From positions 116,876-140,424 of the forward strand of contig CDMY01000276.1 of the NCBI GenBank assembly GCA_001179505.1: a DNA stretch of 23,549 nt, read 5' to 3'. The notes below the pieces were generated by a model. It was given only the letters and a program-made list of their open reading frames with translations. It was not told where the DNA came from and searched no databases. The DNA comes from Vitrella brassicaformis (taxonomy: Eukaryota > Sar > Vitrellaceae). Positions 8,887 to 17,292 of this stretch are shown here, in pieces (position 1 is the first letter of the stretch; each line of letters opens with the position of its first letter). Both the position numbers and the translations under genes were made by a program.

Positions 8887-10345
8887 ATGTCACGTCCGGA
8901 GCACCAGGGACCTCCAGAGTTGGTAAGCAGACCTACGAGCGGCTTTGTGCTCTCCCAAATGGCTTGATTTGTAGTTCTACGACGAGACCGAGGCAGAGAA
9001 GTATGCCTCGAGCTCACGAATGACCAGCATCCAGTCCAAGATGGCTGAGCGATGCCTCGAGCTTCTCCTGCTCCCCGAGGTACTCACACCGCACTGACCT
9101 CCTGAACGTTTCGGAAGTAACCGGGTTGTTGGTTCAGCATCCTTGTTTGGTGCTCGACATCGGCTGTGGCTCCGGAATAAGTGGCGGTGTCCTGGCTGAG
9201 AGCAACCACGCGTGGGTAGGGCTGGATATCAGCAAGGCGATGCTTGGTAAGTACACGGTGAATGCATACCAACATGGTCAGGGGTGATTCGCTTCTGGTT
9301 GATTGGTTGATTGGTTGATTGGTCGGTTCTCAGACGTTGCGCTGGACGGCGGGGCGGAAGGCGACATGCTCTTGTCCGATGTGGGGCAAGGTGAGGGAAC
9401 ACGCGGACGTGGACGCCGAACAGCTTGGGTGGCTTATGTTTTCTTGTCCTGTGGTAGGTTTCCGATTTCGTCCTGGCACCTTTGACGGCGCTGTCAGGTC
9501 AGCAGATCGACAGAGCTATCAGCTATCATCATACTGTCAATCATATGGTTTGGCTGCAGCGTGTCAGCGTTGCAGTGGCTGTGCAATGCAGACCAGAAAG
9601 GTCATGAGCCATACAAAAGGCTCATTGCGTTCTTTCGTTCTCTGTACGCTTGCTTGAACAAGGGAGCGAGAGGAGTAAGCAGACATCAACAGAGAAGTCG
9701 CACTGTGAACAGTGTATCTTCCTGTAGGCGCTTCAATTCTATCCGGAGGCTTCCGCGTCTTGTGAGATGATCACTTCGGCAGCCACAAGATGCGGTAAGG
9801 TGGTGAGATGCCCTAGGCAGAGAGAACCCGTGTTTCTATTGACTTGTAGGTTTCGGTGGTGGGATTGTGATTGATTTTCCCGACTCGACGAGAGCAAAGA
9901 AGTAGACGTAGCACGTAGTTGACACACGCGTTGTGTGAGTGTGTGTGTGTGTTGATTCGCGTATAGATACTACTTGTGCGTCTACGCGGGGCACACAAGC
10001 AACCGGCCACCGACGTTGCCGAAGGTGATTGATTCGTTTGAGATCTCCTTTAATTCATTCGGTTGCGTGCTCGCAGGCGCTGCTGGGAAATGACGATGAG
10101 GACGAACCAACGAGGATCCTGAATACGACAAGAGAGTGAGAATATAGACAGCAGTGGAATGACATAAGGCTGAGTGTCTCCTCCCTTGTCCCTCCAGTCG
10201 TGACGTGAGACGGAGAAGGGGCCCTCGTCGACCAGTGAAGAACCGAGATTGGATCAAGGAGAAGAAAGACCGCATGCGACTGGCAGGGAAGACAGTGAAA
10301 GAAGACACCAAGTACACTGGGCGAAGGCGTCCAAGTGCTTGGTAG
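8887..10345 (+). CDS. BUD23: 18S rRNA (guanine-N7) methyltransferase BUD23/WBSCR22
   Basis: Eleven exons: 8887-8922, 8975-9079, 9138-9246, 9334-9390, 9458-9497, 9560-9674, 9728-9794, 9850-9901, 9967-10024, 10077-10135 and 10198-10345 (TAG 10343-10345). The product is 281 aa, the same length I recall for the human protein. It begins [16 protein letters not shown] like the family. It has the SAM-binding motif [16 protein letters not shown] from about residue 51, [22 protein letters not shown], the family signature SALQWLCNA, an LQFYPEA segment, [11 protein letters not shown], and a basic C-terminal tail ending [11 protein letters not shown]. The enzyme methylates a guanine of 18S rRNA in the nucleus during 40S ribosomal subunit maturation, in other eukaryotes with partner TRMT112. 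Every exon junction keeps family-conserved sequence in frame. All introns are GT-AG and 50-90 nt long. Confidence 0.95.
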
Positions 10346-10780
10346 GACGAGTTACGTGACCAATAGATACCACCAGGCCATTCAAACCACTTCTGGTGAT
10401 GCGTGAGCTGGCCATGGAAAGAGAGGCTCTGACTGAGAAATGGAGTGTGGCGTACTTAGAAGTGTTGTCCTGTGCAAATCGCAACAATCGCAGAAAGATC
10501 AACGACATTCAATGAGGCCGTGCACATGTCAAAGTCTCACCACAGCGCTCTCATGGATGAATGCTATAGAATATACACACCCACACACACTCACACACGG
10601 ACCCACCAAATAAAGACAGAGCATGTCCGCATCCGAACACGCTGACACGCACACTCATCCTTCTCGGCTCACCCACAGAACGGACCGCCAGAAGAAGGCC
10701 GGCCATCCATGTCAAACGCCACCTCACCCGCCCTGTCTCTTACCCCGACCTTAGCAGCCCGCCCGCCCGTGCATCTTAAT
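10346..10780. other. Tail-to-tail spacer, one small open frame
   Basis: This lies between the BUD23 and DHHC stop codons. At 10399-10515 there is a 38-codon ATG-initiated frame (MRELAMEREALTEKW...), open upstream to 10360, with a non-repetitive, protein-like composition. I cannot tie it to a gene. The 3' part holds CACA repeats and a CCCACC-rich stretch, probably 3' UTR. Confidence 0.45.
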
Positions 10781-12340
10781 CTATTTAATACCGACTCCCC
10801 CTCCAAACGGCGCGGGGCTCTCCGGCGCTCGTGTGGAGCCGCTAGTATGCAGCCGCATTGTGCCCTTGGGCTCGCTGCCCCGCAGCATCGGCTCAGGGTT
10901 CATCAGCAGCGCATGCTCACAGACCAGATGTGTGGTTGGGATCAGGGGTGGGCGTAGCGCGGGAGGCGTGGGCGAGAAGATCATTGGTGGCGCGACGGAC
11001 ATGACGATCGGCATGAGCTCGGCCTCCGAGCGGTACTGCTCCCGGCGGCGTGGCAGGTTGCCGAAGACAAAGCTGCCGCGGAGCGCGCCACTGACGGCTG
11101 AATGGAGGTTGGCGCAAATGTTGAGGCTGAAGTGGGCGCATTTATCGCTGCCCGTCTTGTGCAAGTCCCTGGTCGTGAGGTTGAAGAGCATCAGGAAGGC
11201 GTGCAGGCAGCTGAGGTAGATGAGGAAACACGCGAAGGGGAGGCCATACGCCAGCAGGAAAGCCGCCACGTAGACCTGCCGCGGCAGTCGCGGCACACCA
11301 CCTGACAGACAGACAGACAGATCGACAGACAGACAGATCGACAGACAGGCAAGTGAAACTGTCTGATGGGATGGGCTCGTCGATGCATCCATCCCTTCAT
11401 CCCTTCATCGGCTTTGTTTCTCCCTCCCGAACCCTCCCTCCCTACCCGTATCGGCGATTCTCATCTGGACGCACTGCTTCCATGTGATGTCCTCCACTCC
11501 ACAGGCGGCCAGCCACACAGCCAAGGCGTTGCACGCCAGCACAGCCACCGAGAGTGCGGCGGTAAGGGCGAGCCACAGCAGGAAGTAGAGGTGGTTTCGC
11601 GACCCGATGCACTGGCTTATCCACGGGCAGTGGTGGTCCTTGCGCGTCACGCACCGGTTGCTGCATCCACACGTACCGCGGCAAGAAACACACAAACAGA
11701 CAGACAGACAGACAGAGAGGTCCCACCGCCCAGGTGAGTGACTGGTTGGCTGACCAGAAGCTGCAGTGCGATGCCCTCGAGGGCCGCCATATGCGACACG
11801 TCTCACACCACTTCTGCAACAGCCCATCCTTGGTGTAGCGGAACGGGATGGCAGGGGGGTGCAGCGGCGAGAGGTTGTACAGGCAGTACCCCGGCTCCCG
11901 CCACACCACCAGCACCAGCAGCATCGACAGGTCGACGCCCGTCACAACAGGGAAGAGCCAACATGGCATATATGCGCCGTACATCGGGGCCGCAGAAGAC
12001 ACCAAGGGCAGGATGACCAATTGCGTCAAGACGACTGGGAAGACGAGGAATAGGATGCTCCATCCCAGCGATGGGAAGTCCTCCTGTGTCCGGACGCCCC
12101 GGCCTCCCTGAGCAAGACAGCGCATTTTGCAAACAGACAGAAGGGTTGGAACACAACACATGCAGTGCAGTGCAGCTGTTGTGTGTGGAGGTCTTGGCAG
12201 CTCACGAGGCATGGTGTGTGATGAGCCCGCCACATCCGAGTGCCCTCCAGGAGGAGCGGGCAGCCGCAGCAGCTCCCGCTGGCAGCACTCTCATCGGGAT
12301 CCACCACAGCTGAGCGGCCATACCGGTCTGTCAACAGCAT
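10781..12340 (-). CDS. DHHC-type protein S-palmitoyltransferase
   Basis: Four minus-strand exons: 12340-12206, 12107-11755, 11660-11446 and 11301-10781 (stop 10783-10781), giving 407 aa. The start is the ATG at 12340; the codon before it is GTG. The domain order is typical of ZDHHC9/14/18-like enzymes: a short cytosolic N-terminus with CLGGRGV before TM1, TM1 ([20 protein letters not shown]), TM2 ([20 protein letters not shown]), and EPG in place of the usual DPG. The Cys-rich domain [17 protein letters not shown], then [14 protein letters not shown], has catalytic DHHC at 171-174, with zinc-binding Cys and His all present. TM3 and TM4 follow, then a TTRD version of the TTxE motif near 277-280 and a polar tail. 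It would attach palmitate to cysteines of membrane proteins, in the ER, Golgi or plasma membrane. The introns carry CAGA/CTGT runs. It shares a 347-bp divergent promoter with the CCCH gene. Confidence 0.92.
11303..11351. repeat. Intronic CAGA-rich repeat (last intron of the DHHC gene)
   Basis: CAGACAGA units, interrupted by CGA, abut the acceptor on the minus strand (CTGTCTGTCTGTCAG). A second CAGA run sits in the previous intron at about 11697-11716. Confidence 0.85.
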
Positions 12341-12687
12341 CACGCTCTTAACTCGTCAGATCGGGGTAGTCAACGCCACGCGGCGCTTCCGCCTTGCAGC
12401 GGTTTAAGGAAGCATCTGCATCTGCGAGCTGATGTCTGCGAGCTTAACAGCTTAAGTCGATAGCAAGGCCTTTTCGTTCTGAAGCACTCTGGTTATGGTG
12501 CCTGGGAGGTCGATCTAGTCGACACCTTACTGAAGCGCGCTTGCCAAACGATCCCTTCAGTAAGGTGGGAGCACACAGAGAGGCTGTTCTCGAAGGCCAC
12601 GCAGCCAAGAGGACGGACGCCAGGCCGTGTGTGTTGTGTTGTTGACAGGACAAACCGGCGGCCAGTCCTTCGGTCGTTCCATCCGTC
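12341..12687. promoter_or_regulatory. Head-to-head promoter spacer with perfect 13-bp inverted repeat
   Basis: This is the 347-bp divergent spacer between DHHC and CCCH starts. The arms CACCTTACTGAAG (12523-12535) and CTTCAGTAAGGTG (12555-12567) are exact reverse complements separated by 19 nt. A plausible 5' UTR intron acceptor, TTGACAG (12642-12648), lies just before the CCCH start. No TATA box is evident. A regulator-binding palindrome or a hairpin in a transcript are both possible; the role is inferred. Confidence 0.45.
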
Positions 12688-14248
12688 ATGTACGCCAAGA
12701 CGAAGCTGTGCCAGACCATCGCTCGCGGCGGCGTGTGTGACAAGGGCGAGAGCTGCACGTACGCCCACAGCCAGGCCGAGCTGCGTCCCCTCCCCGACCT
12801 GCGCAAGACCTCACTTTGTATCGAGTTCTCCAGGGGCAAGTGCTTCGACGCCAACTGCCGGTATGCACACGGCAAGGGGGAGCTCCGTCAGGGGCCGCCG
12901 GGGCAGCGGCAGGGCAGGAGGCATAAAGAGGCGCTCAGGACAGGGAGCGAGGCCGCCGATGGGTGAGGGAGGGACAGACAGACAGAGGGGATGGTGAGAC
13001 ACAATCTGATGGCGAGCAATGTACGGAGTATGTATATGTGTATGCACAGGTTGGGTAAAATGATGTATCGCAACAGTGTGCGTCCTCGTTCGGCGGCCAT
13101 CTACAAGAGGGATTCGGTTCACCTGGTGGCCAAGGGCGGCCAGGTGCCGCCGCCCCCCGCCCCGGCAGCAGCCATGGGGTACCCCTTCCCACCTGCCGGC
13201 CACCCCAGACCACCGCTGGTGGTGAGTCGCCACGACGTCGCCAGAGGACCCTACATGCCCAACGGACACCCACACATGATGCCGCCACACCTGTAAGATG
13301 CACAGATGCACTCACTCATTCACACGAACGCACATCGATCGACCAAGCAGAGGCTGGTGGATGCTTGGATGGATGGCTGTCTTGCGTATGGGTGTGTGCA
13401 GCCCCAGCTACCTGGATCAGCCGTATGGGTACACGAAGCCCGCCGACCAGCGGCCTCCCCCCTTCTACCCCCCGGCGCCATACCCACCGCAGCATCAGCA
13501 TCAGCATCACCACGCCGCTGTTGCGCGCCCCCCCCTCCCCTCCCGCCCACCATACCCCCCGTCCGCCCTCAATGCTCCTCCCCCAATGCCCTACGCGGCC
13601 CCACCTGCATACCCCACCCACCCCGCTTCTGCAGCTGTGGTTGGGCCCAGCAACGGGGCGCCCATCCTGCGGCCCAACCCCAGGTTCGTCTCAATGCCAA
13701 CGGAGAGCGGCTACAGCAACGCCGCCGGCGGCCCCTCAGCGTCGTCATCGTCACAGCAACCGCAGCAGGGCGGCCAGCCCTCCACAGGCGGCCGGGGGAT
13801 TTCTTACTACGACATGGGCCAGTACCAGCACTCATCGCTGAAGGGAGAGGGAGAGGGAGAGATGGGGGATGTCAACGGTGGCGAGAACTACGGCGCTGAG
13901 GAGGAGGAAGAAGACGACAACGACCAGGAGGCAGAGGACGAGGACGAGTACGACCCAGAGGGACAACAGAACGACCACAACGAGACCACCGCTGCCGCAT
14001 CGACCACCGGTGCACAGAGGTCCTGCGCTGGTCCTCCTGGTGCTGGTGGTGGAGCTGCGGGTGAGCCGAGGCGTGGTGCGTACGACAACGGGTACAGCCA
14101 GGACAACGGGTACAGCCAGGGAGGGCCAGGGGTGTCGTCGAGCCACAGGACAGTGCAGATGCGGTCGGTGCACATGGCGGCGGAGGAGGGGCAGGGCAGC
14201 TACGGAGGCGGCGGCATGTACGCCGACCGAATGTATCAGTATCGCTAA
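12688..14248 (+). CDS. Tandem CCCH zinc-finger protein, low-complexity C-terminus
   Basis: Three exons: 12688-12962, 13050-13292 and 13402-14248 (TAA 14246-14248), all joined in phase 2, 454 aa. Finger 1 is C8-x8-C17-x5-C23-x3-H27 and finger 2 is C44-x7-C52-x4-C57-x3-H61. Each is preceded by a KTxLC lead-in (AKTKLC, RKTSLC), as in tristetraprolin-type fingers. The rest is Pro/Ala/Tyr/His-rich, with a Ser/Gln tract, an acidic block (EEEEEDDNDQEAEDEDEYD) and a duplicated DNGYSQ. Tandem CCCH proteins of this kind bind AU- or U-rich mRNA and control mRNA stability or translation; that role is family-based here. The disordered tail suggests condensate or partner binding. An in-frame TGA at 12643-12645 blocks unspliced upstream extension. 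A spliced upstream exon joining at 12649 could add residues, so the start is moderately sure. Confidence 0.85.
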
Positions 14249-15133
14249 GCTAAGGCAGACAGACAGACAGACAGGCCGTCCAACCATCTATCCATCCATT
14301 CGATGGATCTGTGCAATGCTTGGGTGGTTAAGTGGGTGGAGGGGAGGAAGGGAGGGAGTGAGGGAATGGAGAGCGTGCAAGGTTTGACTGTTTGTTTGTG
14401 GCTGACTCAGCTTAGCTCCATTGCCCGTTTTCCTTCCTCCTTCCTTCTTTCCTTCCTTGCTTGGTGTTTTCGACACTTCTGGATGACTGAGCACTGTGAG
14501 TGAGGTGAGCCAGCTTGTAAGTAACAGAACAGAGCAGGACCTCGCCGAAAACAGGGGGCGGCACACGCAAGGCGACGCATTCATGGCGTCCAAGCTCCAC
14601 ACATGGAGGGATGGATGGATGATTTTTGCGAACGAATTCATCAGCTCATCTTTCGTGTGAGTAATGGACTCCTCGTGTGCGCGTGTCGTTGATCGGTTTG
14701 CCTGCAAGCGGGCAGCCGCCCCTCCCTCTCTCTCTGTGTGTGTGCCTGTGTGTGTGTGTGTGTGTGTGTGTTTGCGTGAATGGCTGGAAAGAGAGTGCTG
14801 AGCTGACAGGCCAGACAGACACTGTTGTTGACGTGCATTGACTGCATGACGTGTGATGATGACTCAATGACTGCCGGCATGACTCTCACTGTCTTGACGC
14901 ATGCATCAAACTGAACCACACAGACAGTGCGGCCATAACGCACACGCCAAAATGGACGGACACTGAGCGAGTGAGTGCCACACACGTGCGAGTAAGTAAA
15001 TGAAACGCATCAGCTCTCTAGCTGATAGACAGGTAGGTCACAGCCAGCCGCATAGTCAGACCCCACTGGTAGATTCATCCAATCAGTCAGTCAGTCACCA
15101 TCACACACACAGGTGGGGTGGGGTGGGGTTCAT
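14249..15133. other. Tail-to-tail spacer with CAGA and GT repeats, no gene seen
   Basis: This is 885 bp between the CCCH and histidine-phosphatase-like stop codons. It contains a CAGA run directly after the CCCH stop (14256-14273), TTCC-type pyrimidine units (about 14430-14460) and a long TG tract (14735-14770). Its open frames are repeat-derived or fragmentary. Confidence 0.6.
14735..14770. repeat. TG dinucleotide tract
   Basis: A TG repeat interrupted once by CC, in the convergent spacer. Its length makes it a likely polymorphic microsatellite. Confidence 0.85.
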
Positions 15134-16936
15134 TCACAACGACCGCGTCGGTCCCTTGGCCTGCAGCAACCTGACCTCTCCCGGCTGATATGAGTACTGA
15201 AAGTGAGACCTGGCAGACAGACGCGCCAACACACGCAGAATCAGTCGTCTCTCTGTGTCGGTCGGTCAGAGCATCCTGACCGACTGGCTGGCTTACTTGA
15301 GGTCGTTGAGGGAGTCGCCCCTGAAGGCGGCCTCCGTCACGGAGAGGACATCCGAGTCAGGTGTGATCAGCAGCAGGTCTGAGCGGAAATAGCAGGCTCC
15401 CATACACGGATGAATGGGCCATGAGCGATCCTCACCCTGCCCGCTGTACTGGCCCTCGAGGATGTTGAACAGCTGCCGGATCCTTATGAAGAGGTCCATC
15501 ACAGACTCGTTGGGCGTCCCGTCCGAGCCGGGGGGCGGCCTCGCGTCAATCGACTCAACATCCTGACACACACACACACGCATATTCCCTCTCCCATTTG
15601 TGTGCTCCGTGTGTTTGTGTGTGGGTGTGTGTGTGTTGGGCTTGCCTGCTGGTGGATGGAGTCGTAAAGAGAGAGGCTTGAGCCATCGAGGGCGCCCACG
15701 CCCCTCTGCAAGCCGCGACACAGCAGCACAAACATCATTCATCGTGCAAAGCATGTGTATGTGTATGTGTATATGTGTGTGTGTGTGTGAGCTCCCGCCC
15801 GTCGGTACGGGGTCAAGATAAAGGTACTCGGGCACGAGCCTGTCCTGGGGTATGCCCAGCATGTTCTTCAACATCAGGCCGGTCTCCAGTGACCGCTGGC
15901 TGATGTTTGCCCAGATGAAACACCCGCCACTCTCCAGGCTTGAGCAGAACTGGCACCATCGGCAGACAGCATCCATCGACAGAATCGATCGCATCACACA
16001 CAAGTACGCCCGTATCTATCAGTGTCACGGGCTGACACTGATGTGGACGAGCCAGAAACCAAGACCCCCGCGTGCGTGCCCTCTTGTCTGACTGACCTGC
16101 ATTTGGACGAGGCGCCTGGCTGCCTCCTCCACCTCGGCCTGCCCAGCCTGGGTCAGCTGGTTGCCCTCCATCGGACCCTTGTTGCCTGAAACAAGAGTGA
16201 GTGAGTGAGTGGGTCGGTGAGTCAGTCAGTCACATCAAAGAAAGCTTCATCACGATGGATGGATGGATTACCTGGGTTGGTAAAGAAGGTCCCCTGCCGC
16301 TCGGCTGTCGACTCACCCGCACGCATCAGGAAATACCTGGACGGACGGCATACAAGCACATCTCCTGACGTCATGGCATGGCATGCGCGAGTGAGTGAAA
16401 CGCGGCGGCCCGTCCGCCTGACTGGCTTGCCTGTTGTTCAGCCTCACGCCGACCGGATCTTCAGACAAGATGTTGACGAAGGCTTGAGCAGGCGGCGGCG
16501 TGTCAATGGCCCATGGAACAGACGCCGCGCTGAGCATCAGCACGATGCTCACAAGCAGCCTCGAAAGCCCTTCCCGCCACCAGGCTGCACCGGGGACCTC
16601 ATCTGCCGGCCGCCTTTTGTCAGCTGCACCAACACCAGGCAGGCTGCCCGGGTCTGCAGGATGATCATCATTGGCACCGCGCTGCCTGTCGGCTCGGCCA
16701 CTGAGTGGCAGGTGAGGATGCCGAAGCCTTGCTCGCAGCCCGAACGAAGATGACAGCCTTAGAGGTGATGGAGAAGGCGTGAATGCACAGCAGACGTGCA
16801 GATCCAAGATCAGCAGGAAGTGGCCCAGCAGTTGCCCATCGCGCTTGCCCAACTTCTTCACCTGAACACCAACATACCGAAATGTTTGTGCTGCTGAACT
16901 GACGTGCGGCGCCTGCCCTTCTGTGATTTTCACCAT
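15134..16936 (-). CDS. Plastid-targeted histidine-phosphatase-like protein, catalytically dead
   Basis: Eight minus-strand exons: 16936-16431, 16336-16272, 16185-16097, 15949-15809, 15705-15646, 15562-15436, 15378-15297 and 15209-15134 (TGA 15136-15134), 381 aa. From about residue 165 it matches, as I recall it, the plant chloroplast phosphoglycerate-mutase-like family: RLNNRYFLMRAGES, TNPGNK, LTQAG, IWANISQRSLETG, VPEYLYLDPRGVGALDG, DGTPNESVMDLFIR, LLLITPDSDVLSV and a final YQPGEVRLL. The phosphohistidine motif RHG is RAG (174-176) and the second catalytic His region reads ITPDSD (334-339), so phosphatase chemistry is unlikely. Arg239 is kept. The N-terminus looks bipartite: KKLGKR, a hydrophobic stretch ending HVCCA, then Phe52 starting a Ser/Arg-rich transit-like stretch. 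A second hydrophobic segment (127-142) ending AQA could direct it to the thylakoid. Two introns have GC donors. The first ATG is not certain. Confidence 0.85.
15563..15645 (-). other. GC-AG intron (GCAG|GCAAGC...TGTCAG)
   Basis: It joins DSIHQQ to DVESID in phase 0. No GT donor exists that keeps the conserved flanking family sequence in frame. The body is CA-repeat-rich on the minus strand. Confidence 0.8.
16337..16430 (-). other. GC-AG intron (ACAG|GCAAGC...TCCAG)
   Basis: It joins VRLNN to YFLMRAGES across a split Arg codon. The nearby GTGAGG within the VGVR codons is the only GT alternative, but it gives the wrong phase. Confidence 0.8.
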
Positions 16937-17292
16937 TTGTGAGACACTGCTCGCCGGGTTTCAGGGTTTAGGGTTTCCCCCCTACCCGAAGCCCCCCCAT
17001 TCGTTTGGCTCACAAGACCCGATTGCCTCGCAGCTCATGCCAGGCAAGACAGCCCGAAAGAGGATTCTCGAAGTGAGGACCTACAACCGACAGTCTCCCT
17101 TCCTGTCTCGGAAGTGCAAGTTTGCAGGGACCGCTCGGAGAGCCCAGTTTGCAAGGCCTTTGTCTGACGGACTCCCATGCAAACGCATTATACTTGTGCA
17201 GCAACCACCAGGCCACTGAGAGCTGATATCCCCCTCTATCCCCTCTATCCCCCCTGCCATACACGGCAACCACCCACCCGACCATCAGCTCA
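16937..17292. promoter_or_regulatory. Head-to-head promoter spacer (356 bp) with telomere-like repeat
   Basis: This separates the plastid protein (minus) from the secreted Cys-rich protein (plus). It contains GGGTTTCAGGGTTTAGGGTT (about 16956-16975), two to three units of a plant-type telomere repeat. Nearer the plus start is a CCCCTCTATC duplication (about 17230-17250). Promoter function is inferred from position. Confidence 0.4.

Noticed and set aside
10560-10625. Possible tRNA or small RNA gene in the CACA-rich spacer
   Set aside because: No cloverleaf or A/B box could be traced; the sequence is simple repeat.
15293-15300. Stop codon TAA after DSLNDLK as the end of the histidine-phosphatase-like protein
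   Set aside because: CTCAA|GTAAGC is a good donor. Splicing to 15209 adds SHFQYSYQPGEVRLL, which fits the expected family C-terminus.
15499-15738. Contiguous frame through the CA-rich segment of the histidine-phosphatase-like gene
   Set aside because: It reads through a GC-AG intron into THTHPHTNT-type repeat sequence. The spliced model matches the family in frame.
16956-16975. True telomere or chromosome end
   Set aside because: Only two to three degenerate units, embedded between genes.
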